The notes beneath the pieces are model-generated. The model saw nothing but the letters and a program-made list of their open reading frames with translations. It had not been told where the DNA came from and searched no databases. From Solanum dulcamara (Eukaryota; Streptophyta; Magnoliopsida; Solanales; Solanaceae), in the NCBI RefSeq assembly GCF_947179165.1, contig NC_077241.1:78393648-78457647 (forward strand): 64,000 bases of DNA. Direction: 5' to 3'. Positions within the stretch are counted from its first letter, which is position 1, and every line of letters begins with the position of its first letter. Shown in pieces: positions 46,997-58,107 of this stretch. Made by a program: the position numbers and the translations under genes.

Positions 46997-49650
46997 AAGC
47001 TAATAGCTGGTACAAAAACTTCTATCTGAACCAAGTCTCAATTGAAAAAAGAACAGTCAGCCTGACTTCCGGGCTTAAGTAAAGTTAGGGTAAACTAGGG
47101 TTAGATGTGTCTACAAGAGCACATCGCACCCCCACTTACGAATCCTGAAGTATCCTTTCGATCCATTAGCAATCAAATTTTACTCCAACTTATGATCAGC
47201 AGCAAGGAACTAAAACTTTGTGCAAAATCAAAATCTCTGATGCAAAATCATGACAAGCCAACATCCTGCACCAGATCGAGTTACAATAATAAGCAAACTT
47301 CAGGTCTCTATCCCATCAAAAAATGGATATCACATCAAGAGCAGAACAGAACCAAAGATATCATAACAATTTTTTGCGCAGAAGTAAGCTATTTTAAAAA
47401 TCATTTTTCCTCTGTTAATGCAAGATTTTGTTCTCTAATTTTGAATTTTTTGAAAATATCCTCTCATATTTTGTAGATTTATATGGTCTATGTTGTCTCC
47501 ATATATTTTGCAGAAAGCTCTGAGCAGGTCCTAACAAATGCTTCTTTTAGCTAAATCGTTGGAGCTAAGCCTTTTTCTTCTTTGCGACTAAGTAGCTGAA
47601 CTTAAGTGAAGCTGGAAAAAGTTTTTCCTTCACCAAACCTATGTCTAATAATCTAATTACCAGGTAATATGAGAGTCCATAGCCCAATGAGGAAGTGAGG
47701 GAAAATCAAATGACAAAATCCAGTTGGTATAAATGTAAATTCTTTTTCAGCTAGTTCTTTTCTTCTTTGAGCAACACATAAACATGGAAATTCTTGCTTG
47801 AAGTATGGCATCCTGTACTAAGTCAATGTCGGATGTCAAAGAAAAAAAAACGAACACACAGAGAGAGAGAGGTAGCGTTAATAACAATGGTTCCTTTCAT
47901 TAGAAGGTGTCTTATATTTTGCTTGAATAATTTCTTTAGTCCAAACAGATTTTCTTTTTTCTTAAAGATAACAACTGGGTTCTCTAAGAGATTTTGTCCT
48001 CGAAATTGTTTATAGATTGTTCCAAATGTAGTTCAGTTTCCTTCTTGGAAAGACTTCAGATATTTTTTTAAGTTCCTCTTCACCATTCACTAATTTTCAT
48101 TGAAATCACTTATATCTTTCATCCTTATTATAATTAAGAACGCAAAAATGTCACCTTTAACCATATAAAAGTTCAGAGCATATAAAGATTGATAGTTTTT
48201 CATCAGAAATAACAGAAGTACAAAGAAGTGAAGAATAAGCATGAAACATCTATATCAGCTGGTAAAATTCTCTGAAAAAGATCAATCATCCTCTACAATA
48301 CGGCTGAATAATGTAACTAAATGTACCTTTTTGTTAATCCATTAAGTGAATCCCATTTCTCTGAGTTCACAGACCTGACCAGAACACTTGATTGTCAATT
48401 TCTTTCCATGCTTCGTTCCTATCTGATTAAAGAAGACAACATAAAGAAACTTTATAAAGGCCTACGAGAAAGCAAATAAGGAGCAATAAATCAGATTATG
48501 GCATACAGATCAGATATGACCAACTAGACCAAATGAAGATACAACTATAACAAATATCAAAACGAACAATTTGCAGCATAAACATCAACTTCCCCAGATC
48601 CAACTTTAAGAAGATGTCTAATCAAGCTAAAAATTAATAAATCTAGTAGTAAATCTCAAACATATACTAGCTTTTAACTATACATCAAGAACTCAATTCG
48701 ATGATTACAGGGCATTTACTAAGAAAACTCTGTATGGATTTGCAACATAATAAAAAAATTCAAGATCCAACTTGTGAAAATCCGAGAGCTCTCCAACTGT
48801 ATTACCATGGCGTCCAACTAAAAACAGAAAAATTAAGGAGTAATCCTTCACATAGAAACTAGCTTTAAACTGCATCATCAAGAATTCAATTCAGTTATCC
48901 AATTTCAGCTACAATTACCACTCTTCTTTTACAGACACTGGTTCTTGCACAGTGGAGCCGAGCGTGTAAGGCTGTGTGCACACCAGCCTCCCCAAACCCC
49001 ACTTTTGGGATTACACTGGGTATGCAGAGTTCAATTAACAAAGCACAGTATCAAGTCAAGCAATCATGAGCATACAAAAATACCATTGCAGGAAAAAAGT
49101 TATTGCAGAACATTACACATCAGAAAGAACTCACCTTGAAAGATAGGAAATAGATCAAAAAGATAGTGAATACAAGACTCAATTAATAAAGCACATATGA
49201 ACATACAATAAAAAAACAAATCTTGGTAAAAACTTAGCTAAAACCTTAACACCAGATAGAACCCAGCTAGAAACAGAAAAAGATAGATCTGGAATTGAGA
49301 AAACCTTAGCGCAATTCACCATCTTTTGCTTTTCCCAAAAACTAGTGATTACAAGTCTCAATTGAGAAAACATATAAGCAAAATCACGAACACCCACAAA
49401 ATAAAAATCAAATCTTGCACCAAAAAAAGCACCAAAATAACAAAATCAGACAGACCCAGTTTGAAAAAAGAGATATAGATCCAAGAAAATACCTTAAAAA
49501 GATTGGATTTTGAGCAAAAAAAAAATTTGCAGAGAGAAAAGGGGTTCTAGGGCTTCTTCTTTTTTTTCCTGATTGTGTGCCGCCGGCAATCAAAGGGAGG
49601 AAAGACACAGAGAAAATGAGGAGATTATTACGAGGAAAAAGAGAAAGAAA
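46997..49650 (-). other. Likely intron-containing 5' UTR of the zinc-finger-repeat gene
   Basis: No coding region is seen in this stretch. The sequence at 49490-49640 looks like a leader exon on the - strand: CT-rich, with AGAAGAAGCCCTAGAACCCC, and a donor-like TTTTTAAG|GTATTTTC near 49490. Splice-acceptor-like sites lie just above 46996. The proposed structure is one or more introns between ~47.0 and 49.5 kb. The exact splice pattern needs transcript data. Confidence 0.55.
48955..49024 (+). mobile_element. RTE/TS-SINE tail fragment
   Basis: GAGCCGAGCGTGTAAGG, CTCCCCAAACCCCACTTTTG and GGGATTACACTGGGTATG match the common Solanaceae LINE/SINE 3' tail, without a clear (TTG)n end. It lies in the proposed 5' UTR intron of the zinc-finger-repeat gene. 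Confidence 0.6.
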
Positions 49651-49667
49651 GGGGCGCATGTGTGTAT

Positions 49668-49675
49668 TTTTATAT
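49668..49675 (-). promoter_or_regulatory. TATA box of the zinc-finger-repeat gene (candidate)
   Basis: TATATAAA on the - strand, followed about 30 bases downstream (near 49640) by a CT-rich stretch typical of plant transcription starts and then the proposed leader exon. Position fits; no experimental support. Confidence 0.5.
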
Positions 49676-49679
49676 ATGT

Positions 49680-50780
49680 GTAGGGACATAGTGATTATGT
49701 ATGTGGCTGCTAACTCTGTATAGATACGTGTGTTGGTGTGTTTCTGGGTGTGTTTTTTTTCTATGGGAAAAAAAATCGTGATCGTGAAAAAAGGAAAATA
49801 ATAAATTTAACTAATTTCATAAATTAATTAATCCCATTATAATTATTATAATGAAAAATTAAAATTAAAAAGATTTAATTGATTTAAAAATTTATCAATT
49901 AATTAGGCTGAAGTTAAGCGAGCATAAAGAGTACGATAAAACATGTGCTTGTATATATAAGCACACAATTTTTGTTTCTTTGATTAAAAATTATTTAGAA
50001 AAAATTTTTAGCGACAAGATTGAAGATATCAGAAATTTGTCAACTAAAAAAAATAATTCTAGTAACAAAAAAAATGAAAATATTAAAGGTGAAAATAATT
50101 ATTATGTATATATTATGATTCACGAATTCATGCCGCTTAAAAGAAGAAAAAAAAGAAAATAAATTTATGTCTCAATTATCAAAGTTCGCTTAACTATGTT
50201 CTCTATTTGAATTTTTCAACAAATCATTCCCGGCCAATATTAAAACAAATCATTAATTCAGGATAAAAATTTAAGAATTCATAAAAATTCAATAAATTTT
50301 CATTCAAATTTTGAATTCAATATAAAATTTATAAATTTTAAATTTTAAATTAATCCACCGCTTTCAATTACTCAACAAAAAGGACTCCATGTTGGCACTA
50401 ACCATCATTACGCAAGCTAATACGTAAATGATAAATAATTGAGCTGCAACATGAAACATATTTGTCAGCAAAAGAAGCACAAATATGATACGAAAAGTAA
50501 GCGATAATATTTTTTCTATATATATCTGTTTTGTTTTTTAGAAACTTCGAGTGAATGACATAGTTAAGTAACTCAATCAGTCAATTTAGTTGAGGGACAA
50601 AATTTAAAAGTTTTATCTGAAAAAAAGTACATATAAAATATACCTTTGCAATGTGATGGTCGAAACTATGAATTTTTTTAAAAATAGATATTAAATTTGA
50701 CTCAATTGTAAAAATAAATTATATATTTACTAAATACTTATCTTAACAAAGCATCACAATCCAAAATTTTAGGCGGAACC
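49680..50780. other. Gene-free AT-rich region
   Basis: Distal promoter of the zinc-finger-repeat gene followed by featureless AT-rich DNA. No gene or recognisable transposon. Confidence 0.4.
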
Positions 50781-50782
50781 AT

Positions 50783-51218
50783 CGGTGGCTCCTCAAAGTT
50801 GGCACCAACTTTCACTTAGATACTTCAACTAAGATTTGTTCATTTTAGATACCTCAAGTAAGGTTCCGATGTGTCATTTTGACACTTTTTTTACAATCAC
50901 CCAACTATCTAAAGTGTGTGTAATACACGTGCCGCTGATGTGTCAAAGTGACCAATTAAATGAAGTTAATGACCATTTTTTTCTAATCAAAAGTCATTAT
51001 TTTAAAATTATTTTTGATATATCTGTCACGTTTCTTCATTTAATTGTTCACTTTGACACATCAGCGTCAAGTGTATTACACACACTTTAGATATTTGGGT
51101 AATTGTAAAAAAAAGTGTCAAAATGACACATCAGAACCTTACATGAGGTGTCTAAAATGAACAAAGCTTAGTTGAGATGTCTAAGTGAAAATTGGTGTCA
51201 ACTTTGAGGTGCCAACCG
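50783..51218. mobile_element. Palindromic foldback MITE (~436 bp)
   Basis: The left half (CGGTGGCTCCTCAAAGTTG.., ACTTTCACTTAGATACTTC, GATGTGTCATTTTGACACTT, AAAGTGTGTGTAATACACGTG, TGATGTGTCAAAGTGA) is repeated in inverted order in the right half, almost to the centre near 51000. The whole element would fold into one long hairpin. I see no clear target-site duplication and no transposase. A 84-codon ORF inside it is a by-product. Confidence 0.88.
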
Positions 51219-51884
51219 TACTGTACATGAAATCCAAAGTTCAAACACAAAATATTTTTTAAGAAAATAAAAATATGAAAAAGATCGGAAATGACTAAAA
51301 AAGAGATATTTAAACTTTATAATTATATATACAAAATAATAATTGATATATATTTTTTCTATTTAATATATATATATATATATATATATATTTAGTGTGT
51401 AATAAATTATTATAATTATTTTTTATGAACGATTAAACATATATATAAAAATTTCAAGAGTCTAAATGTTACGTGTAATTACCTTCGATGAAGGGAAAGG
51501 GCAAGTGGACTAATTTATTTATCGTATAAAAGGTTACAATAAATAATTTTATAAGATATCCTTTTTAATAATTGTAAGACATTTTCTTGTTTTTTCTTCT
51601 ATTTAATTTAATTCATTAATTAGTCAGCAGCATCTCGACACCGTTCATGGTGCCCCAACCTTTATTTATTTTCTTGTTTTTTCTTTATTTTTTCTACTTT
51701 TTTGGGCCCACACAGTTCAATATGATACATCACTGGACCCACTCTATAGACACGTAATATTGTAGCATTAGATATTTTAATATTGAATTGTTGACTATGG
51801 AAAAAAAAATAAAAAAATATTTGAATTGTTGACCATGAAAAAAAAAACAAAAAAATTATTTGGATGAGTACTTTTTAGTAAATA

Positions 51885-52130
51885 ATTACTAATTTTAATT
51901 AATTTTTTATTTATTAATATATGATAATATTATTACAAGTGTTTTAAAATATATTATACTTGTTTGGTAAGAAATTGATACAATGTATTATAAGTGTATT
52001 AAAGTGTGTGATAAATGTATTATCCATTAATAAAACTTGTATTATATGTATTTTATAAATTGTTCTCTGTAATATATATTAAAACTGTATTATGAGTGTC
52101 TAGTGAAAAAAATATTATTGCTATAGATGT
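51885..52130. repeat. AT-rich dispersed repeat, copy B (inverted relative to copy A)
   Basis: Its reverse complement aligns with 6680-7015. Shared segments include AGCAATAATATTTTTTTCAC, ATATAATACAAGTTT, TGGATAATA(C/T)ATTTATCACA and TTTCTTACCAAACAAGTATA. It is directly followed by another MITE-like element at 52188. Confidence 0.7.
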
Positions 52131-52187
52131 TAAATATTTTGTTAATGCATTTCTACGTAAGTTTTCCGGAAAAAAAATACTAACAAT

Positions 52188-52630
52188 TTGTTTGGATGAT
52201 TGTTATGTATTGTTTCATAATATATTGTATTGTATATTATTATGGTATTGTATCGTACCATATTATTTTAATGAATAATAGTTGGATAGATTGTATCGTT
52301 CTCTGTCATTACATAATATCACACATCCATAATTTAAATGATCAACTTACAAGAAAAGTAGTGTACGAGGTAGAGCTACTATGAAAAAGTAGCGTAAATG
52401 ATAAAATAAAATTATTAAATAATAAATAAAGATAAAATGAGAAGAAAATATTAAGGTAACGAAACAATCATACCAAATCGATCTTTATACAAAATTGGTA
52501 TTTTTGTTGTTACCTAACGATGAATTTAAATGATACGATTCAATAAAATTCAAACAACAATCAAAACAAATATTATATTTAAACTAACACTGCAAAAACA
52601 ACACAACGAATAACAACCATCCAAACAAGG
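52188..52630. mobile_element. MITE with TTGTTTGGATG inverted ends
   Basis: The left end TTGTTTGGATGATTGTTATG and the right end ACAACCATCCAAACAAGG are inverted complements. The interior has TTGTATCGTACCATATTATT and AATGATACGATTCAATAAAA, features of a known abundant Solanaceae MITE type. A target duplication is not evident. Non-coding. Confidence 0.72.
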
Positions 52631-53382
52631 TGTAAGTTCTATATATTAATTATATTTCTGAATTAAGGATTTGAGGTTGGGTTTTGTTGATGCTTGATCG
52701 AAATCTGAACTCGAATGCTCAGATTAATATAGTAAAAGGTTGTTTAATAGCTGGTTTAGATATGAGTTACATAAATATTAAATTCACATTTGGTAGGTGG
52801 TTAGAAGCTATGTTCGTTATTCAAGTATATAAAATCAATGTGATAGCCGATACTCTTATTTGATTTACAATTTAGAAATCCACATAACTAATGCTTATAT
52901 AAGTTATGAAAAAATATAATTTCAGCGCAGTGCTTATAGGGCTTAACTTGCTAAAAAAAAAAGAGTTTCATTCGGTTGGCCTTCCTATGCTGACGAATGC
53001 CTCTTTTCTCTTCTCTGAAGTCTACAACAAACAAGTTATGTATTATTTTATGTCGGATAGAAAATGAAATAACTAATACATATATAAAATAATACACAAA
53101 TTTTTTGATCATAACCAATCTTTGCATTACTCTAACCAAAGTATTAATTTTTTATAGTTACTTAGAGTAAAAATTAAAATAATAGTAATAAATTCATAAT
53201 AGTTGTACTTATGACTATTCAGATTCTACGTACACGTTTTAGAATTACTTGAAAATTAGATTCATTTCAGTTTGGTGGAGAAACCTACAATTATAGTTCA
53301 ATTTCATAGATATCAGCTTAACTTTTAGTAGCGATGTAACGATCAAAATCAATTTAAGATTTTCATATAAAGATAACTGTAC

Positions 53383-53557
53383 GTACATAAGTTATGGTGC
53401 AATAGTGAGATTGTTTCATACTTAACCAGAGGTCTTGGGTTCAAACCTTGAAAATAGAAAAAATTCTGTTGGAAGTGTCACCCCCGAATAAACCCTGCAG
53501 TGTGCGATCCGAATTTAATCGGAGCTCTATGGACACCGGACATTGACAAAAAAAAGA
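53383..53557 (+). mobile_element. tRNA-derived SINE
   Basis: Near its start is TGGTGCAATAGTGAG (A-box region), then GGGTTCAAACC (pol III B box). After that comes the conserved body (GAAGTGTCACCCCCGAATAAA, CCTGCAGTGTGCGATCCGAA, GAGCTCTATGGACACCGGAC) and an A-rich tail. Flanking direct repeats AGATAACTGTAC (53371-53382) and AGATAACTCTAC (53558-53569) differ by one base and are taken as the target-site duplication. Matches the Solanaceae SolS type of SINE. Confidence 0.85.
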
Positions 53558-54230
53558 AGATAACTCTACAAAGAATACTAGTATATCAATATAATAATGA
53601 ACGTTAGTTGTTGCAACGGAGGACCGACAAAAAAATGTTATAATTAAGATATAATATTAATAAGAAATTTGATATTAGAAAAAAATCTATTTTTATTATA
53701 AAATAATATTATTATAAAGAATGATTGTTTTCTTGGAAGTTCTTTTTTGTAGTTCAAATTTTAACACAAGTACTTGCTCATAATTTTTAATTTTCACACG
53801 TAGTAACATGATGTAATTTGATGTACTAAGTATTTTTTTTTATATATATTTTTTTGTAAATATTGAAGTGGGGGTGATCTTATTCTGATTTTGATAACAA
53901 TATTGACTTTTTCCTTTATTAGCAAAAACATATGGAGGGCATATAAACAACATGTCAATCTTTAAAAAGAAAACAAATAGAAATATGTGCCTTGAAAATA
54001 TCCAAAGATCCATCCTTTTCCTAAAACATTTTTTCAAAAAATTGAAGGAAAAAAAAACGATTTATAATTTCTAAACCCTTAAAAAGGAGAACGTGGGAAA
54101 AAGGGAACCATTTAGAAAAAGAGTGGTGCAAATTCATTTTTTGAAAAATGGAGGTAATCGATCCGTGCTGGAAAAGAGAATAAAATCATATAACTAGTTG
54201 AATTATTCTGAATTAATTGTAATTTTTTTT

Positions 54231-54610
54231 CTAGTTATTCGAGAGAAGTAAGATTGAGATGATTTGAGTATGTGAAGAGTAGGTATAAGAGAACGTTATT
54301 GTTACAATAATTTGGAGAAGTGGAGGTAGGCTGAAATAAGCTAGAAGAGGTAATTAGGAAGAATATGATACAACTTTAGCTTATTAAGAACACGACATTT
54401 AATCGAAAGATTTGAAGGTAGAATATTAGGGTATTAGAAGGCTAATAAATAGTCGAGTGTTGTCACATGGCTTTATGTGTGAGAGGTAGCTAGGGTGATA
54501 TTTAGAATAGTGGTGTGACTCGTATAGTTTCTTGTTTTTCAATGTGTATTACTACTTGTTGTCTTATTTATTTTGTATCTTGCTATTATGTTATCATATT
54601 ATTCTTACGA
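54231..54610 (+). mobile_element. Decayed RTE-clade LINE, 3' part
   Basis: GAGAGAAGTAAGATTGAGATG, GGAGAAGTGGAGGTAGGCTG, AAGAGGTAATTAGGAAGAA, TAGGGTATTAGAAGGCTAATAAATAGTCGAG (positions 54428-54458) and TGTCACATGGCTTTATG correspond to the end of the reverse-transcriptase ORF and 3' UTR of Solanaceae RTE LINEs. Multiple stops and frameshifts; clearly dead. Confidence 0.75.
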
Positions 54611-57600
54611 TTCTGTTTCAAAAACATTTCTTTTAAACTGAAGGTTTATCAAAAATAACTTATTAACTTGATCACAAAAATAAAAGTAAGATTTTATAAA
54701 TACATCTTCTCTTTTTCAGACCATATTTATAATATATACCAAATATTCACAAAAGATGTATATACTAAAATATACATACATAAATTATAAAATTATAGCT
54801 TAGCTAGATATGCTATTTTATTATTGGGTGTACTATAAATTTATAGAAATTCATGAAAGAAAACCGCCCCCTTCAATTTTATTCTTTTATGCCCTTCACA
54901 TATGTACCACCAAATGTTGGAACATTTTCAGTATTCCTTTCCTTCCATGGCCATACCATACCCATACTTTAGCGCATGAAACTAAATTATTAAAGATTTT
55001 AGGCAAAAGAATCATTCTTTTGCTATCTATTTTGAAACAATACAAATAGAGTCAAACTCTCAGATCAGTACAAGTATTACGATAAAATATTTATACTAAT
55101 TTCTATTTCTTAAGGGACATAAAAAGTCTAAAATGATCGAGTAAAAATAAACGTACTACATCAAAAATGATTTATAACAATAATTAATTAATGATAATGA
55201 CTTAATTGCCGTTAAATATTTTTTTTTAGAGACAATTATTAGTGACAATTATATTTTAACATTTTTTATAAATACCCCGAAAGCCTATAGTGACATTGAA
55301 TGTAATGACAATTAACTAATATCGATAAATACTTTAATACTTTTTGTTAATGTGTATATTATTTATTTTCGAGAAAAGTTATTTTGTTATAGTGATGGAG
55401 AAAGTACATAACATATTTATGACCATAAAATTCATAGAATATTTTAATCATTACATATATTTTTAATTTAAAATCACAAAATTTATATTAAACGAAACTA
55501 AAACAAATAAATTCAATCGGAGGGAATATTTAGATTGAAAACGTTTCAGTAAGGAAGAAGGTTTGGTCATGAAGGAAGTGGGAAACAGCTAAGCATATAT
55601 TCTGCGTTTTTAATGTATATAAATAATAATACTCTGAGCATGATTTTTTTATTTTTTAACTTTTTTTTAATGTTGTCTATTCCTTCTTTTACAAAAACCT
55701 TTGATTTGCCTTTTTCCAAATCTAGGATGATAATTGGACAGCTTCACTTTTGTACCAATTTTATATTCGGTTTCAAATAAGCATATGCCTTCTTAAGATT
55801 CTATGCTTATACGATTGTGAAGCGATAAATATTCATTTATTTCTAATCAGTGTTTTTAAATTGGAGTTCTCTCGAATATGAAGTTGCTTTTGTTAGAGAG
55901 TGTTAGACTTTTTGATGCAAATTCAAATTTAGTCAGACTCCAATATCTGCATATTGAATGAAAAATTAAAAAAATTAATTTCATGCTTATAGAATGATCC
56001 ATTCTCTTCAAAAATTTTATACTCCATTGTTTTTTCTTTATAGCGTTCAAATAATTTATCCGCATCTTAACTATTTTATTAAAATGTGCAATAGTTTATT
56101 GACATAAGTATTCGGTGACCAGTAAGTTAAGTTTTCGTTGGTCATTTTGAAGTTAAAATTTGAAATTTAAAATTGTGTTTGAATATGCATATTACTTGGG
56201 AAAAATTATAATTTTGTGAGTGGAAGTTTTAATGAGTGATCTGAGCTAGTTTTTGAGAACTTGAAAATATTTAAAAATCAAATTTTCTAAATTTAATCAA
56301 ATTTCATAGCCAGGCATATATATTTGAAAAGAAAATCTATTGCCAAACGTTAGCTAAATTTAAGTATATGCAAAAAAAAGAAGAAGAAGAAGGTACACAA
56401 TGTTTTTTTATTATTATTATTTTTATAACTAGCTTTTAAACTCTAATCTTTCCTATAATACTCCATTATTATGTACTACTATAGTAATATTAATTTATTA
56501 TTGCGACATTTCTGTCTTTGATTAATTTGGAGGCCAAAAGAATGAATGTGACTTTTCATTGTATTGATAGCAAGAAAAAAGACACATATGAGCTTATGCG
56601 GCATATTATTTCTATTTTTTGAATTTTTTGTTTTGTATTCGATATTTATATTGGGGTTCTAGCTAATTTAAATTTCTCCCCGTAAAAGCCATTTAGGAGA
56701 TGCCACTGCCTAACAAGATTTTTTCCTGACTATGTGGCATATTTATTCCTATGCAACTTTGAGATTAAATAAATGCATAACTGGTTCAATTCAAAATTAG
56801 TTTGTACCTAAGTTCACCAGATCTACAAAAATCACTTTTTTAATTGCATACTTGATAAACATTATCAACAAATCTGTGTTTGTACTGGATTACTATTACT
56901 TGTTAGACACTACTTATATTTTGGGATCATGTATTATCTTGAATTTTTTTAAAAATTAGGTATGAAAAGGAGAAACTTAAAAGTATAGGACCTCATCACG
57001 AATTAAATATATTGTATAAAAAATCTCTTTGATTACAACGATGACTCTACATTGAAATAGTATCAACAACCTCACGACTAAAATTCATATGAAATGACAA
57101 TTTTAATCAAGAAGCGTGCTATTTGTTTGTATCCCTAAATTTTCAAGTGATTTAATATCGATTTAAAAAATATAGATCTACGAAAATCATCTTAATCAAC
57201 AATCAAACCACTCTTTGTCTTGAATGATATTACAACAAAAACCACTTTAACAATCGACAATCGGAATAAAGCAATAATGTCGAATTTAGCCGCCCTAATT
57301 GATACTAAATGTACAACTATTGTCACAGTGAGTGCAATAAAATTTGCATCCAATGAAGTATAGCTATATATGTCCATCCATGGTGGGGTAGTTGTTATGC
57401 TATATTAATTATTTCAATCTACAACTATATTATATATTATATATATAGAAATATGACTTTTGGGTTGTGTCTAAAGGCATATTATATAGGGAAACTAAAT
57501 ATCATGTTTATGAAATGGAAGAAAAAGACTGAAAAACTATTGGGTTTTGGATTTCTCTTTAACTCTAAACCATGATTTCCATCTTTGACACGTGTGCACA

Positions 57601-58107
57601 TTCAATGGTTGTAAAATATCCCTAGCAATGAAATGATATATTGCATATAATAATTTTTATGAATTTAACATATATACACTGCCGACATAAAAAATAATAA
57701 AAATTGATAACTTGTGCTATAGCAAAAATTACTCTATTTTTCAGGTTACTATAAGGTCCATTATGAAGAGAGCTTGTAGTAAAAGGCAGATTTATAACAT
57801 TCACGTGAAACTAATATCTTTTGCTTAAATCTTATAATATCAATATGTATTAAGACATACATTAAATATTTGACAATGAATTCAATTATTATCGTATATT
57901 AACTTGAGGTCGTTATAGAAACTCATGAATTTTAAATCATTATTCTACCTCCGTAACATAACTTGATGGTGAAAAAATTCACACTATCAGTGCACATAAC
58001 TAGAATATATTCTGATTTCTCATAATTTCTCCAAATCATGTTTATATTATATAACAACTAATATAAAGTAGAATTTTGCTAGAAGAACAAATGAAATAAT
58101 GGTTGTT

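Larger units (their letters stand above)
51219..58107. other. Gene-poor region with transposon remnants
   Basis: Nearly 7 kb without a supported gene. It holds the elements listed separately (51885, 52188, 53383 and 54231) and an (AT)n stretch near 51368-51391. From 54.7 to 58.1 kb I see only AT-rich intergenic DNA. The part just below 58108 should be the 3' UTR of the GDT1-like gene. Confidence 0.5.

Noticed and set aside
49980..50162. 60-aa Lys/Asn-rich ORF
   Set aside because: Composition expected from AT-rich random sequence; no conserved feature.
50836..51090. 84-aa ORF
   Set aside because: It is inside the palindromic foldback element and reads through its arm; no domain.
53395..53460. 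Possible tRNA gene at GGGTTCAAACC
   Set aside because: No cloverleaf; conserved SINE body and near-perfect TSD instead.
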